From Evansella caseinilytica (GTDB lineage Bacteria > Bacillota > Bacilli > Bacillales > Salisediminibacteriaceae), in NCBI RefSeq assembly GCF_900107275.1, contig NZ_FNPI01000022.1:30019-94018 (forward strand): 64,000 bases of DNA. The letters are read 5' to 3'. This document shows, one piece after another, positions 22,432 through 34,943 of this stretch. Position 1 is the first letter of the stretch; each line of letters begins with the position of its first letter. The notes under the pieces are model-generated. The model did not search any database. It saw nothing but the letters and a program-made list of their open reading frames with translations, and was not told the DNA's origin. The position numbers and the translations under genes are program-made.

Positions 22432-22971
22432 ATGAATCGTCTGCAAGAGAGATATAGAAATGAAATTGTTCCAGCGTTAACAGAAAAATTCAATTACTCT
22501 TCCGTAATGGAAGTACCTAAAGTAGAAAAAATCGTTGTCAATATGGGTGTCGGCGACGCAGTTCAAAACTCAAAAGTTTTGGATAAAGCGGTGGAAGAGC
22601 TGAGTGAAATTTCCGGTCAAAAGCCATTGATTACAAAAGCGAAAAAATCAATTGCCGGATTCAAGCTTCGTGAAGGAATGCCGATTGGTGCAAAAGTGAC
22701 TTTGCGCGGGCAACGCATGTATGAATTCCTTGATAAGCTTGTCACCGTTGCATTACCGCGTGTACGCGACTTCCGCGGAGTATCGAAAAAAGCCTTTGAC
22801 GGAAGAGGCAACTATACATTGGGAATCAAAGAGCAATTAATTTTCCCGGAAATTGATTATGACAAAGTTGACAAAGTTCGCGGTATGGATATCGTCATCG
22901 TAACAACTGCTAAGTCAGATGAAGAAGCACATGAGCTTCTCACTCAAATGGGCATGCCGTTTCAAAAATAA
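22432..22971 (+). CDS. rplE: 50S ribosomal protein L5
   Basis: L5 joins 5S rRNA to the 50S central protuberance. The standard 179-residue product starts [20 protein letters not shown] and holds [13 protein letters not shown] and [26 protein letters not shown] precedes the ATG. Confidence 0.98.
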   Translation: MNRLQERYRNEIVPALTEKFNYSSVMEVPKVEKIVVNMGVGDAVQNSKVLDKAVEELSEISGQKPLITKAKKSIAGFKLREGMPIGAKVTLRGQRMYEFLDKLVTVALPRVRDFRGVSKKAFDGRGNYTLGIKEQLIFPEIDYDKVDKVRGMDIVIVTTAKSDEEAHELLTQMGMPFQK

Positions 22972-23181
<210 letters not shown>

Positions 23182-23208
23182 TTCCGTTTAGGGAAGGAGG
23201 TAAATACG

Positions 23209-23607
23209 ATGGTCATGACAGATCCGATTGCTGATATGCTGACTCGTATTCGCAATGCGAATACAGTTCGACACAATAGCTTGGAGGTTCCTGCTTCCAA
23301 GATTAAGCGCGAAATCGCTGAAATACTAAAACGAGAAGGTTTCATTCGGGACTTTGAATACATTGAGGATAGCAAACAAGGTATCCTTCGTATTTTCCTT
23401 AAGTATGGTGCAAACAATGAACGTGTTATCACTGGACTTAAGAGAATCAGTAAACCAGGACTTCGCGTGTATGCGAAATCCGATGAGCTTCCGCGAGTGC
23501 TTGGCGGACTGGGAATTGCAATCATTTCGTCTTCCAACGGAATGGTCACGGATAAAGAAGCCCGCCAACAAAAAGTTGGAGGAGAAGTATTAGCTTATAT
23601 TTGGTAA
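23209..23607 (+). CDS. rpsH: 30S ribosomal protein S8
   Basis: S8 binds the central domain of 16S rRNA. The 132-residue product starts [18 protein letters not shown] and ends [11 protein letters not shown], as in Bacillus. GGAAGGAGG lies upstream of the ATG. Confidence 0.98.
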   Translation: MVMTDPIADMLTRIRNANTVRHNSLEVPASKIKREIAEILKREGFIRDFEYIEDSKQGILRIFLKYGANNERVITGLKRISKPGLRVYAKSDELPRVLGGLGIAIISSSNGMVTDKEARQQKVGGEVLAYIW

Positions 23608-23637
23608 GACGATTGGAACAGAATGGAGGTGTTAGGC

Positions 23638-24174
23638 ATGTCTCGAGTTGGTTTAAAGCCAGTTGAGATTCCTTCTGGAGTAGAAGTGAAACTTGAAGGA
23701 AATACCATTACAGTTAAAGGACCGAAAGGCGAATTAAGCCGTGAGCTTCATGCGGATATGATCGTAAAGCATGAGAACAGCCAGATAGTGGTGGAACGCC
23801 CGTCGGATAACAAAGAACACCGTGCACTTCACGGAACAACCCGCAGCGTCATCAACAACATGGTTGAAGGTGTCACCAAAGGGTATGAAAAAGCGCTTGA
23901 GTTAGTAGGTGTCGGTTACCGTGCTTCTAAATCCGGGAACAAGCTTGTCTTAAACGTAGGTTTGTCCCATCAGGTGGAATTCGTTCCGGAAGCAGGTTTG
24001 GAAATCGACGTTCCGGCAAACACAAAAATTATTGTTAAAGGTATCGATAAAGAGCGCGTTGGAGCTTTAGCTTCAAACATTCGCGCAGTTAGAAAGCCTG
24101 AGCCTTACAAAGGTAAAGGAATTCGCTATGAAGGCGAGTTTGTGCGCCGCAAAGAAGGTAAGACTGGTAAATAA
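23638..24174 (+). CDS. rplF: 50S ribosomal protein L6
   Basis: L6 lies near the GTPase-associated centre. The 178-residue product starts [16 protein letters not shown] and ends in the conserved [19 protein letters not shown] region. The start is set at 23638, where TGGAGGTG is correctly spaced; the ATG at 23623 overlaps that site. Confidence 0.97.
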   Translation: MSRVGLKPVEIPSGVEVKLEGNTITVKGPKGELSRELHADMIVKHENSQIVVERPSDNKEHRALHGTTRSVINNMVEGVTKGYEKALELVGVGYRASKSGNKLVLNVGLSHQVEFVPEAGLEIDVPANTKIIVKGIDKERVGALASNIRAVRKPEPYKGKGIRYEGEFVRRKEGKTGK

Positions 24175-24207
24175 GGCTAAATAACGGGAAGAAAGGACTG
24201 ACGTTCG

Positions 24208-24570
24208 ATGATCACTAAGACTAACAAGAATGCGGTACGGAAGAAAAGACACGCACACGTTCGTCGTACGATCACGGGTACTGCTGAACGTCCACGTTTA
24301 AATGTTTTCCGTTCTAATAAGCAAATCTATGCACAATTAATTGATGACGTCGCTGGTGTTACAATTGTTAGTGCGTCTAGCTTAGAAAAAGAACTAAAAC
24401 TTGAAAACGGCGGAGACAAAGAAGCAGCTCGTCGAGTGGGCGAATTAGTGGCAAAGCGTGCCCTTGAAAAAGGTCATGAAACTATCGTATTTGACCGCGG
24501 AGGATATTTATATCACGGTCGTGTACAAGAACTTGCAGATGCAGCCCGTGAAGCTGGTCTGAAGTTCTAA
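24208..24570 (+). CDS. rplR: 50S ribosomal protein L18
   Basis: L18 binds 5S rRNA together with L5. The 120-residue product has [20 protein letters not shown] and the end [35 protein letters not shown] precedes the ATG; this site is weaker than those of its neighbours. Confidence 0.97.
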   Translation: MITKTNKNAVRKKRHAHVRRTITGTAERPRLNVFRSNKQIYAQLIDDVAGVTIVSASSLEKELKLENGGDKEAARRVGELVAKRALEKGHETIVFDRGGYLYHGRVQELADAAREAGLKF

Positions 24571-24598
24571 TCAAGACTAAAAGGAGGGAAATTCATTC

Positions 24599-25096
24599 AT
24601 GCGTATCGACCCAAATACATTGGAACTTGAAGAAAGAGTCGTCACTGTCAACCGTGTTGCGAAAGTAGTTAAGGGTGGACGCCGCTTCCGCTTCGCTGCA
24701 TTGGTAGTTGTCGGCGATAAAAACGGTCACGTAGGCTTCGGGATGGGGAAAGCCCATGAAGTACCTGAAGCGATCCGCAAAGCGATTGAAGACGGCAAAA
24801 AGAACTTAATTCGCGTACCAATCCAAGGAACAACTATTCCACACCAAGTAACTGGTCGCTTTGGTGCAGGCAGCGTTTTATTGAAGCCGGCATCTGAAGG
24901 TACAGGAATCATCGCAGGAGGGCCTGTCCGTGCGGTGCTTGAGCTTGCCGGTGTAGGTGACATCCTGTCTAAATCCTTGGGTTCCAACAATCCAATTAAC
25001 ATGGTGCGTGCAACGATGGAGGGACTTACAAGCCTGAAGAGTCCTGAAGACGTGGCAAAACTACGCGGCAAATCTGTAGAAGAGCTGCTAGGTTAA
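24599..25096 (+). CDS. rpsE: 30S ribosomal protein S5
   Basis: S5 supports decoding accuracy and the mRNA entry site. The 165-residue product contains [19 protein letters not shown], the spectinomycin-site loop region, and [27 protein letters not shown] precedes the ATG by a suitable spacing. Confidence 0.98.
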   Translation: MRIDPNTLELEERVVTVNRVAKVVKGGRRFRFAALVVVGDKNGHVGFGMGKAHEVPEAIRKAIEDGKKNLIRVPIQGTTIPHQVTGRFGAGSVLLKPASEGTGIIAGGPVRAVLELAGVGDILSKSLGSNNPINMVRATMEGLTSLKSPEDVAKLRGKSVEELLG

Positions 25097-25109
25097 GGAG
25101 GGATTTTAC

Positions 25110-25298
25110 ATGGCTAAGAAATTAGAGATCACCCTCAAGCGTAGCCTGATCGGACGCCCGGAAGATCAGCGCATCACAGTGAAGACACTTGGTCTTCGTA
25201 AAGTGAATCACACTGTCGTTCAAGAGGACAATTCAGCAATTCGCGGAATGGTAAATAAAGTTTCTCATCTCGTCAGTGTGAAAGAAATTGAAGCGTAA
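25110..25298 (+). CDS. rpmD: 50S ribosomal protein L30
   Basis: A small 62-residue 50S protein with [20 protein letters not shown], the family signature. TAAGGAGGG lies at the rpsE stop, giving close coupling. Confidence 0.97.
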   Translation: MAKKLEITLKRSLIGRPEDQRITVKTLGLRKVNHTVVQEDNSAIRGMVNKVSHLVSVKEIEA

Positions 25299-25325
25299 TT
25301 GATAAACAGTTGAGGAGGTGCCGAA

Positions 25326-25766
25326 ATGAAACTTCACGAATTAAAGCCCGCGGAAGGTTCACGTAAAGAACGCAAGCGTGTAGGACGCGGGATCGCCAGC
25401 GGTAACGGTAAAACAGCCGGTAAGGGACATAAAGGACAAAACGCCCGCTCAGGCGGCGGTGTACGTCCAGGATTTGAAGGCGGTCAACTGCCGATTTTCC
25501 GTCGTTTACCGAAGCGTGGATTTACTAACCCGACTCGTAAAGAGTACGCGATCGTAAATATTGAGACTTTAAATCGATTTGAAGATGGTGCGGAAGTAAC
25601 ACCGGAGCTTTTACTTGAAACTGGTGTCGTGAGCAACGAAAAAGACGGGATCAAAATTCTGGGTAACGGAAGCTTAGAACGTAAATTGTCTGTCAAAGCT
25701 CACAAATTCTCATCATCAGCGAAGGAAGCAATCGAGGCTGCAGGCGGAACGACTGAGGTGGTTTAA
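25326..25766 (+). CDS. rplO: 50S ribosomal protein L15
   Basis: A 146-residue 50S assembly protein beginning [22 protein letters not shown], with [29 protein letters not shown] precedes the ATG. Its stop shares one base with the secY start (TAATG). Confidence 0.98.
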   Translation: MKLHELKPAEGSRKERKRVGRGIASGNGKTAGKGHKGQNARSGGGVRPGFEGGQLPIFRRLPKRGFTNPTRKEYAIVNIETLNRFEDGAEVTPELLLETGVVSNEKDGIKILGNGSLERKLSVKAHKFSSSAKEAIEAAGGTTEVV

Positions 25767-27058
25767 TGTTCCAAACAATCTCCAATATCATGCGTGTAGG
25801 TGATTTAAGGAATAAAGTATTGTTTACCTTAGCAATGCTTGTCGTCTTTCGCATTGGTGCCCACATCCCTGCTCCGGGTGTGGATCCGAGCATCTTGAAC
25901 TTCCAAGATCAAATGAACGCTTTTGGGTTTTTAAATACCTTTGGCGGAGGAGCTTTAGAAAACTTTTCGATTTTTGCAACGGGAATCATGCCGTATATCA
26001 CAGCATCCATTATCGTTCAATTGCTGAGAATGGATGTTGTACCGAAATTTTCCGAGTGGTCGAAACAAGGAGAAGTGGGGCGTAAAAAACTCGCTCAGGT
26101 AACGCGATACGGTACGATTGTCATTGCACTTTTTCAAGCGCTGGCGATGTCGATTGGATTCAATAACATCTTTCCGGGGCTTGTGCCGAATCCAAGTTTT
26201 CAACAGTACGCAATGATTGCAATTACGTTGACTGCGGGAACGGCGTTCTTAATGTGGCTTGGTGAACAAGTAACAGCAAGGGGCGTCGGCAATGGGATCT
26301 CGATTATCATCTTTGCCGGGATTGCCGCAGGTATACCAAACAGTGTAAACCAAGTTTACGCTGCCAAAATTGAAGGAGCAGGCGATGCATTATTCATGAA
26401 TATTGTCATCATTCTGCTGTTGCTTCTTGCAGTCCTTGCCATTACTGTGGGTGTCATTTATGTGCAGCAGGCTTTACGAAAAATCCCTGTGCAATATGCC
26501 AAAAAAATGGTTGCTGGGAAGCCGCAAGGTGGACAATCGACTCACTTGCCGTTAAAAGTGAATTCAGCCGGGGTTATTCCAGTCATTTTCGCAATGTCGC
26601 TATTTATTTTTCCGCCAACAGTGGCCGGATTAATAGGCGGTGATAATGCCATTGCTGGATGGGTAGAAAGAACCTTTGATTATACACAGCCACTAGGGCT
26701 TGTGCTTTATGCTGTTTTAATTATTGGGTTCACCTATTTCTATACCTTTGTTCAAGTAAATCCAGAGCAGATGGCCGAGAATTTAAAGAAACAAGGCGGC
26801 TATATACCTGGAATTCGACCTGGACAAACGACGCAAGTTTATATCACTCGAATCCTTTATCGTTTGACGTTCGTCGGAGCTCTATTCCTGGCAACAGTAT
26901 CAATTATTCCCGTTTTCTTCACCCAATTAGCCGGACTTCCACAAGCCGTGCAAATCGGGGGAACGAGCTTATTGATCGTTGTTGGTGTAGCATTAGACAC
27001 AATGAAGCAGATAGAAAGTCAATTGATACAACGCTCCTACAAAGGGTTTATCAAATAA
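25766..27058 (+). CDS. secY: Protein translocase subunit SecY
   Basis: The channel-forming subunit of the SecYEG translocon, 430 residues with ten membrane segments. FRIGAHIPAPGVDPSIL lies near the N-terminus, with MPYITASIIVQLL, and the cytoplasmic GIRPGQTTQVYITRILYRLT loop later. Translation is coupled to rplO by the TAATG overlap. Confidence 0.98.
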   Translation: MFQTISNIMRVGDLRNKVLFTLAMLVVFRIGAHIPAPGVDPSILNFQDQMNAFGFLNTFGGGALENFSIFATGIMPYITASIIVQLLRMDVVPKFSEWSKQGEVGRKKLAQVTRYGTIVIALFQALAMSIGFNNIFPGLVPNPSFQQYAMIAITLTAGTAFLMWLGEQVTARGVGNGISIIIFAGIAAGIPNSVNQVYAAKIEGAGDALFMNIVIILLLLLAVLAITVGVIYVQQALRKIPVQYAKKMVAGKPQGGQSTHLPLKVNSAGVIPVIFAMSLFIFPPTVAGLIGGDNAIAGWVERTFDYTQPLGLVLYAVLIIGFTYFYTFVQVNPEQMAENLKKQGGYIPGIRPGQTTQVYITRILYRLTFVGALFLATVSIIPVFFTQLAGLPQAVQIGGTSLLIVVGVALDTMKQIESQLIQRSYKGFIK

Positions 27059-27100
27059 AAAGGGATAGGCCTCCCTTTGCATAAGTTCGAAGATTGATAA

Positions 27101-28515
<1,415 letters not shown>

Positions 28516-28531
28516 TGAAGGTGGTCATTGA

Positions 28532-28834
28532 ATGAAGGATCCTGAATCGGTTCCACAGGTTGGGGAACTTGTGAGAATTTCCAGTGGAAGAGACAAAGGT
28601 CAATATGCTTGCATAATTGAAGTGTTGGATGAACGTTTCGTCAAGATTGCAGACGGTGATAAGCGGAAGGTAGACCGGGCAAAGAAAAAGAACATTCAGC
28701 ATATTGAGCACCTTGACATCATTGCCTCGGAAGTGAAAAATAGCATCGTTGAAACGGGACGTGTTACCAATGCAAAATTGCGATTTGCAATTTCAACATA
28801 TATAGACGATAATTTACTGAAGGAAGGAGAGTAA
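28532..28834 (+). CDS. KOW-domain RNA-binding protein
   Basis: A 100-residue protein with a KOW segment at the N-terminus ([21 protein letters not shown]) followed by a basic region ([20 protein letters not shown]). Proteins of this L14e-like type occur between map and infA in many Bacilli; their role is thought to be ribosome-associated but is not well established. A GAAGGTGG site precedes the ATG, and infA follows after four bases. Confidence 0.85.
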   Translation: MKDPESVPQVGELVRISSGRDKGQYACIIEVLDERFVKIADGDKRKVDRAKKKNIQHIEHLDIIASEVKNSIVETGRVTNAKLRFAISTYIDDNLLKEGE

Positions 28835-28838
28835 ATTC

Positions 28839-29057
28839 ATGGCCAAAGAAGATGTAATTGAAGTAGAAGGAACGGTCATCGAGCCGCTTCCGAATGCGAT
28901 GTTCCGAGTGGAGTTAGAAAATGGGCATAAAATTTTGGCGCATGTTTCCGGTAAAATTCGGATGAATTTTATTCGTATCCTGCCGGGAGACAAAGTAACT
29001 GTCGAATTATCTCCGTATGATTTAACTCGTGGTCGTATCACGTATCGTTATAAATAA
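28839..29057 (+). CDS. infA: Translation initiation factor IF-1
   Basis: A 72-residue OB-fold factor that blocks the A site during initiation. [20 protein letters not shown] and [16 protein letters not shown] are typical. AAGGAAGGAG precedes the ATG. Confidence 0.98.
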   Translation: MAKEDVIEVEGTVIEPLPNAMFRVELENGHKILAHVSGKIRMNFIRILPGDKVTVELSPYDLTRGRITYRYK

Positions 29058-29213
<156 letters not shown>

Positions 29214-29229
29214 TCCACAGGAGGTGTAA

Positions 29230-29598
<369 letters not shown>

Positions 29599-29616
29599 AG
29601 GAGGTAATGATCGAAT

Positions 29617-30009
29617 ATGGCTAAACCTAAAACGACTCGTTCAAAGCGTCGTACACGTAAAAATATTGAATCCGGCGTTGCGCACATTCGTTCCACATTC
29701 AACAATACAATCGTTACGATTACTGATACACGTGGAAATGCAGTTTCATGGGCCAGTGCAGGTGCATTAGGATTTAAAGGTTCACGTAAATCCACTCCTT
29801 TTGCTGCGCAGACTGCAGCAGAAACAGCTGCAAAAGCAGCGATGGAACATGGTATGAAAACTGTAGAGGTTTCAGTTAAAGGTCCAGGTGCAGGCCGTGA
29901 AGCGGCAATCCGTTCACTTCAAGCTACCGGCTTGGAAGTAAACATGATTAAAGATGTTACTCCTGTGCCGCACAATGGCTGCCGTCCACCAAAACGTCGT
30001 AGAGTATAA
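29617..30009 (+). CDS. rpsK: 30S ribosomal protein S11
   Basis: S11 lies on the 30S platform. The 130-residue product has [20 protein letters not shown] and ends [14 protein letters not shown], as expected. AAAGGAGGT precedes the ATG. A structured leader separates it from rpoA. Confidence 0.98.
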   Translation: MAKPKTTRSKRRTRKNIESGVAHIRSTFNNTIVTITDTRGNAVSWASAGALGFKGSRKSTPFAAQTAAETAAKAAMEHGMKTVEVSVKGPGAGREAAIRSLQATGLEVNMIKDVTPVPHNGCRPPKRRRV

Positions 30010-30020
30010 TCACATCATGA

Positions 30021-30162
30021 GGTATGGAAGGCCATACCCTTGTCAATAATGGATAAGAGTCTATGGCCGAAAAAGTAAGACTCTTGCATCGAATTGACGG
30101 TTTCGTGACAGGTCGGAATGTGCCCAATGAGGGATTCCGGTTGAACATCAAAGGTCAACCGG
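30021..30162 (+). promoter_or_regulatory. Three-hairpin leader before rpoA
   Basis: The 184-nt gap between rpsK and rpoA contains three perfect stems: GGTATGG/CCATACC (30021-30038), AAGAGTCT/AGACTCTT (30055-30085) and CCGGTTGA/TCAACCGG (30137-30162). There is no T-run after any of them. They could affect rpoA translation or mRNA processing. Confidence 0.45.
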
Positions 30163-30193
30163 GGTTTCGACGTTTTGAAGGAGGGTTTGTTTA

Positions 30194-31138
30194 ATGATCG
30201 AAATAGAAAAGCCAAGAATTGAAGTGGTCGAAATTAGTGATGATGGATCCTATGGAAAATTCGTCGTAGAGCCATTGGAGCGCGGTTATGGAACAACGCT
30301 GGGTAACTCCCTGCGTCGTATTCTGCTGTCCTCTCTGCCGGGCGCTGCGGTAACAAGCGTCCAGTTTGATGGTGTGCTTCACGAATTTTCTACGATTGAA
30401 GGCGTCGTAGAAGACGTTACGTCAATCATCCTAAATTTGAAGAAGCTTGCTCTGAAGATTTATTCGGATGAAGAAAAAACGTTGGAAATTGAAGCGCAAG
30501 GCGAAGGTGTCGTCACTGCCGCCGACTTCATGCATGACAGTGATGTGGAGGTCTTAAACCCTGACCTTCATATTGCAACGCTTTCCAAAGGAGCACAATT
30601 CCACATGAAAGTGACAGCCAACCGCGGTCGCGGCTATGTTCCTGCCGAGGGAAACAAATCGGAGGATCTGCCTATCGGAGTCATTCCGGTAGATTCGATT
30701 TATACTCCGGTGGCACGCGTAAACTATCAAGTGGAAAATACACGTGTCGGTCAAATCACAAACTATGATAAATTGACTCTGGATGTGTGGACTGACGGAA
30801 GCATCCGCCCTGAGGAAGCTGTTTCACTCGGAGCTAAAATCCTGACAGAGCATTTAAATATTTTTGTTGGCTTGACGGATCAAGCACAGCATGCTGAGAT
30901 TATGGTTGAAAAAGAGGAAGACCAGAAAGAAAAAGTGCTTGAAATGACGATCGAAGAACTAGACTTGTCCGTACGTTCATATAACTGTTTAAAGCGGGCA
31001 GGTATTAATACCGTTCAGGAGTTAACTCAAAAAACGGAAGAAGATATGATGAAGGTTCGTAATCTGGGAAGAAAATCTCTTGAAGAGGTTCAAGAGAAGC
31101 TGGGAGAACTAGGCCTGGGTCTTCGAAAGGAAGAATAG
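30194..31138 (+). CDS. rpoA: RNA polymerase alpha subunit
   Basis: The 314-residue alpha subunit, which scaffolds polymerase assembly and contacts activators. The N-terminal domain has [20 protein letters not shown]; the C-terminal domain has the DNA-binding helix-hairpin-helix region [17 protein letters not shown] and [18 protein letters not shown] precedes the ATG. The 542-bp gap behind it is filled with family B repeats. Confidence 0.98.
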   Translation: MIEIEKPRIEVVEISDDGSYGKFVVEPLERGYGTTLGNSLRRILLSSLPGAAVTSVQFDGVLHEFSTIEGVVEDVTSIILNLKKLALKIYSDEEKTLEIEAQGEGVVTAADFMHDSDVEVLNPDLHIATLSKGAQFHMKVTANRGRGYVPAEGNKSEDLPIGVIPVDSIYTPVARVNYQVENTRVGQITNYDKLTLDVWTDGSIRPEEAVSLGAKILTEHLNIFVGLTDQAQHAEIMVEKEEDQKEKVLEMTIEELDLSVRSYNCLKRAGINTVQELTQKTEEDMMKVRNLGRKSLEEVQEKLGELGLGLRKEE

Positions 31139-31172
31139 ATTTTATTTTTCCCAACTTCATCTCCTATAGTGT

Positions 31173-31636
31173 GTGTTCAAAAGGAGGACATAACAGAGGC
31201 AAGAAGGTCGAGGCACGGCCGTCCCGAGCAGCGGAGCGTACATCACACGTACGTGAGCAGCGGAGGGACAACGTAACGAAGAGATTCGCAGGCTCTGTTT
31301 CCCGGACTTTTGAACATCCTCTAAAAGTGTGTGTTCAAAAGGAGGACATAACAGAGGCAAGAAGATCGAGGCGCGGCAGGCTCGAGCAGCGGAGCGTACA
31401 TCACACGTACGTGAGCAGCGGAGAGACAACGCAACGAAGAGATTCGCAGGCTCTGTTTCCCGGACTTTTTGAACATCCTCTTAAAATGTGTGTTCAAAAA
31501 GGAGGACATAACAGCGGCAAGAAGATCGAGGCACGGCCGTCCCGAGCAGCGGAGCGTACATCACACGTACGTGAGCAGCGGAGGGACAACGTAACGAAGA
31601 GATTCGCAGGCTCTGTTTCCCGGACTTTTTTGAACA
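31173..31636 (+). repeat. Family B tandem repeat, three copies between rpoA and rplQ
   Basis: Three units (about 31173-31317, 31328-31477 and 31487-31636) match the pair at 4024-4330. All keep TTCAAAA(A)GGAGGACATAAC, both GAGCAGCGGA blocks, ACACGTACGTGAG and the end CCCGGACTTTT(T)TGAACATC. Where the earlier pair has AACATTG...CAATGTT, the first two units here have AACAGAG...CTCTGTT, a coordinated change that preserves pairing. The third has AACAGCG, a one-base exception. Apparent frames across them are arginine-rich and judged non-coding. Confidence 0.85.
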
Positions 31637-31680
31637 TCCTATAGAACAGTGGAAATTTGACTTGAGAAGGAGGGACTCCA

Positions 31681-32043
31681 ATGGGATACAGAAAATTAGG
31701 TCGCGACAGCAGTGCACGAAAAGCATTATTCCGCGATTTGACTACAGATTTAATCATCAATGAAAGAATCGAAACGACAGTACCTAAGGCAAAAGAGCTT
31801 CGTTCCATCGTTGAGCAAATGATCACACTTGGCAAACGCGGGGATTTGCATGCTCGCCGTCAAGTTGCAGCGTTTGTTCGCCGTGAAGTGGCGGATGCTG
31901 AAGCTGGTACTGATGCAATTCAAAAGCTGTTTGACGACATTGCACCACGATATGAAGAACGCCAAGGCGGTTACACACGCGTACTTAAGCTTGGACCTCG
32001 CCGTGGAGACGGTGCAGAAATGGCGATCATTGAGCTCGTATAA
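31681..32043 (+). CDS. rplQ: 50S ribosomal protein L17
   Basis: The 120-residue L17 ends the alpha operon. [19 protein letters not shown] and the end [23 protein letters not shown] are typical. AGAAGGAGGG precedes the ATG at 31681. Confidence 0.98.
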   Translation: MGYRKLGRDSSARKALFRDLTTDLIINERIETTVPKAKELRSIVEQMITLGKRGDLHARRQVAAFVRREVADAEAGTDAIQKLFDDIAPRYEERQGGYTRVLKLGPRRGDGAEMAIIELV

Positions 32044-32094
32044 TAGTTTCGGAAGAAGTAAAAGCTCATGCCTGCTACGATGGGTGGATTCTTC

Positions 32095-32149
32095 AAAAAG
32101 GGCGAGATTCCGAGTCTGATTACAGATTCCGGTTTCTATGCCCTTTTTT
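32095..32149 (+). terminator. Terminator after rplQ
   Basis: AAAAAGGGC pairs with GCCCTTTTTT around an inner imperfect stem. It closes the superoperon. A further hairpin (GGAGAGGGGA / TCCCTCTCC) lies at 32193-32229, before the ECF genes. Confidence 0.75.
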
Positions 32150-32322
32150 GCTTGGCAGACCAATATTCCCGTTTGCCGACGCATCGATGAACGGAGAGGG
32201 GAAGTGTCGAGCCGATATTATCCCTCTCCCCGAAATGCCAGTCTCGCTTTTGTACAACCACCCCGGTGATTGATATGATAGAGGAAGACAAGCGGCAGTC
32301 TTTTACAGGGAGACGATCTCAT

Positions 32323-33180
32323 ATGACATTATATAAAAAGGAAGTTATTCGAGTTGAGAATCTTTCATTTCAATATACAGCTTCCGAAGCCGACGTGTTG
32401 AAAAACATCAACCTGTCCATCCATGAAGGGGAATGGACGGCCATTGCCGGGCATAACGGTTCGGGGAAATCCACACTGGCGAAATTTTTTAATGCGCTGT
32501 TCATTCCCGCTCCTGACCGGGGGCAGGTTTATATTCATGGCACCAGCACTTCGGAAAAAAAGTACTGGTCATCGATCCGAAAAAAGGTGGCGATGGTTTT
32601 TCAAAATCCAGACAATCAAATCGTCGCGCCGACAGTGGAAGACGATGTTGCATTTGGCTTGGAAAATGCCGGAGTACCTCACGAAGAAATGGTTCGGCTT
32701 GTCAAGGAAAGCATTGACATCATGGGTTTATCTGGCTTGGAACGCCAAGAACCCCACCATCTGTCGGGTGGTCAGAAGCAGCGGGTTGGCCTGGCAGGGG
32801 CTTTGGCACTGCGGCCGGATATCCTCGTTTTGGACGAAGCTGCCTCCATGCTTGACCCTCAGGGCAGGAAAGAAGTCCTTGATTGCGTCGCCAGGCTGAG
32901 GGAGCACTACAATATGACGATCATTACGATTACCCATGACTTAAATGAAGCTTTACGTGCCAATCGAATGATTGTCATGAAGGAAGGCGTCGTTATCGGC
33001 GATGATACACCGCGGAACATTTTTAAAAATAAAACGCTGCTTGATCAAGCTGGCCTGAAGCAGCCGTTCCTTTTTCAAATGATTAATGCGTTAAACGAGC
33101 AAGGAATTCTCGTCGACGGCGATATGATGACAGAGGAAGAACTGGTGGGTGCGCTATGCAAATTAAAGCAGACAACGTAA
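32323..33180 (+). CDS. ecfA1: ECF transporter ATPase A1
   Basis: One of two ATPases of the shared energizing module for vitamin and metal ECF importers. The 285-residue protein has Walker A GHNGSGKST, signature LSGGQKQR and Walker B ILVLDEAASMLDP. The ATG at 32323 begins MTLYKKEVIRVENLSFQYT, the typical distance before the first beta strand; an upstream ATG at 32275 would add 16 residues and cannot be excluded. It overlaps ecfA2 by 25 bp. Confidence 0.93.
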   Translation: MTLYKKEVIRVENLSFQYTASEADVLKNINLSIHEGEWTAIAGHNGSGKSTLAKFFNALFIPAPDRGQVYIHGTSTSEKKYWSSIRKKVAMVFQNPDNQIVAPTVEDDVAFGLENAGVPHEEMVRLVKESIDIMGLSGLERQEPHHLSGGQKQRVGLAGALALRPDILVLDEAASMLDPQGRKEVLDCVARLREHYNMTIITITHDLNEALRANRMIVMKEGVVIGDDTPRNIFKNKTLLDQAGLKQPFLFQMINALNEQGILVDGDMMTEEELVGALCKLKQTT

Positions 33181-34022
33181 CTTATACATACATGCGGGGA
33201 ACCCCTTTTGAAAAAAACGGATTGACGGCGCTGCAAGCAGAGATACCTGAGAATAGCTATACTGCCGTCATCGGACATACCGGGTCAGGGAAATCGACCT
33301 TTGTTCAACTGTTAAACGGGCTGTTGAAGCCGACGGCAGGTTCGATACAAGTCGGTGATTGGATGATAGCTAGCGACACGAAACAAAAGCAGCTTTATGA
33401 TCTCAGACGGCAAGTGGGGATGGTTTTTCAATATCCGGAGCATCAACTGTTTCATGAAACGGTCATTGAGGATGTGGCATACGGGCCGATCAATTTTGGA
33501 CTATCCAAAAAGGCAGCATTGCAAAAAGCGGAGGAAGCATTATCGATGGTCGGGATTTCCGAACGACTATTTGACCGCAGTCCGTTTGATCTTAGCGGCG
33601 GCCAAATGCGGCGGGTAGCCATTGCCGGTGTACTGGCAAACGACCCTTGTTTGCTTGTTCTGGATGAGCCGACAGCGGGACTTGATCCCCAAGGACAGCA
33701 GGAGATAATGAGCTTGTTTGAAAGGTGGTATCAAGCAGATGACCGGCGTTCGGTCGTGCTGGTCACCCACCGGATGGAGGACGCGGCGGCATACAGCGAT
33801 CAAATCGTGGTGATGGATCACGGCACTGTGAAGCTGGCAGGTACGCCATATGAGGTATTCTCGCAGCAAGAGCTGTTAACGCAGTCGGGACTGGACGTGC
33901 CGGAAACGGTTCGGCTGCTGCAAAAATTGGCCGCAGCAAGTCATGAGCCAATTGATGCCTTGAAGTTTCATCTCCGGGAAACCGTCGACGAAATCATTTC
34001 ATTTCTTGGAAAGGAATCGTAG
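33156..34022 (+). CDS. ecfA2: ECF transporter ATPase A2
   Basis: The partner ATPase of EcfA1, 288 residues. Walker A is GHTGSGKST, the signature LSGGQMRRVAIAG and Walker B LLVLDEPTAGLDP. It starts inside the end of ecfA1, and ecfT follows after six bases, so the three genes form one unit behind the alpha operon, as in other Bacilli. Confidence 0.95.
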   Translation: MQIKADNVTYTYMRGTPFEKNGLTALQAEIPENSYTAVIGHTGSGKSTFVQLLNGLLKPTAGSIQVGDWMIASDTKQKQLYDLRRQVGMVFQYPEHQLFHETVIEDVAYGPINFGLSKKAALQKAEEALSMVGISERLFDRSPFDLSGGQMRRVAIAGVLANDPCLLVLDEPTAGLDPQGQQEIMSLFERWYQADDRRSVVLVTHRMEDAAAYSDQIVVMDHGTVKLAGTPYEVFSQQELLTQSGLDVPETVRLLQKLAAASHEPIDALKFHLRETVDEIISFLGKES

Positions 34023-34028
34023 CATATT

Positions 34029-34832
34029 ATGCTGGATCATATTATTATCGGGCGGTACATCCCAGGCAATTCCTATATCCATCAAATGGACCCCCGGGCA
34101 AAGCTCAACTGCATCATGATATTTATGGTGTTTATATTCGTCAGCAAACACCCGGCAGTGACAGCGATAGCTTTCGTTCTGGCTGCCGCCGCCTTTATTC
34201 TTGCAAAAATACCGTTCCGTTTTTATTTAAAAGGAATGAAAGTCATCGCTATTATTATATTTTTCACATTCTGTTTGCATTTGTTCATGACGGAGGGCGG
34301 ACCGGTGCTCCTGCAGACCCCGGTGACAACGATTTATTTAGGGGGGCTGACAGAAGGCTTGATCGTTGCGTTAAGGCTGCTGATGCTTGTTACAATGGCC
34401 TCGTTGATCACGCTGACAACAACCCCTGTGGACTTGACAGACGGCTTGGAGGCGTTGTTGAAGCCATTTCAAAAGCTCGGGCTGCCGACCCATGAACTAG
34501 CTTTAATGATGTCCATTGCATTGAGATTCATTCCAACCTTGTTAGAAGAAGCTGTCAAGATTTATAAAGCCCAGATGGCCCGGGGAGCGAACTTCACCGA
34601 AGGTTCCCTGCTGAAACGGATCAAAGCGTTCATTCCCATTCTTGTTCCGCTCTTTGTACAATCCTTTCGGCGGGCAGAGGACTTGGCAACGGCGATGGAA
34701 GCAAGGGGATACGAAGGGGGAGATAGCCGCACGAAATACCGGCTGCTGCGCTGGAAACGGCGCGATACGGCGGCTGTGGCTGTTTTTGCCGCCTTTGCTG
34801 TTTTAACCGTCTGCGTCAGGTTGTTTTTATAA
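34029..34832 (+). CDS. ecfT: ECF transporter transmembrane component T
   Basis: The membrane scaffold that couples EcfA1/A2 to substrate-specific S components. The 267-residue protein has several membrane helices and the two coupling motifs MARGANF and MEARGYEGG, expected near the C-terminal third. No S component is encoded in this window. Confidence 0.95.
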   Translation: MLDHIIIGRYIPGNSYIHQMDPRAKLNCIMIFMVFIFVSKHPAVTAIAFVLAAAAFILAKIPFRFYLKGMKVIAIIIFFTFCLHLFMTEGGPVLLQTPVTTIYLGGLTEGLIVALRLLMLVTMASLITLTTTPVDLTDGLEALLKPFQKLGLPTHELALMMSIALRFIPTLLEEAVKIYKAQMARGANFTEGSLLKRIKAFIPILVPLFVQSFRRAEDLATAMEARGYEGGDSRTKYRLLRWKRRDTAAVAVFAAFAVLTVCVRLFL

Positions 34833-34837
34833 AAAAG

Positions 34838-34873
34838 ATGTTCAAAAACTCCGGGAAACAGTGCCTGCGGTTG
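34838..34873 (-). repeat. Truncated, inverted family B fragment before truA
   Basis: GATGTTCAAAAACTCCGGG and AAACAGTGCCTGCGG are the reverse complement of the family B right end (CCCGGACTTTTTGAACAT with CTCTGTT/GCAG before it). Only the last 35 or so bases of the unit are present. Confidence 0.6.
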
Positions 34874-34943
34874 TTCAAATGTCGGCGGACACCATTCCAA
34901 ATCGCTGTCTTACGGACAGACTTTGACAACGAAGGAGAAGTGG

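Noticed and set aside
31171..31644. 157-codon arginine-rich frame across the three family B repeats, with similar frames on the other strand
   Set aside because: Repeat-derived, no conserved start, and both strands are open to a similar extent. Better explained as non-coding repeats.
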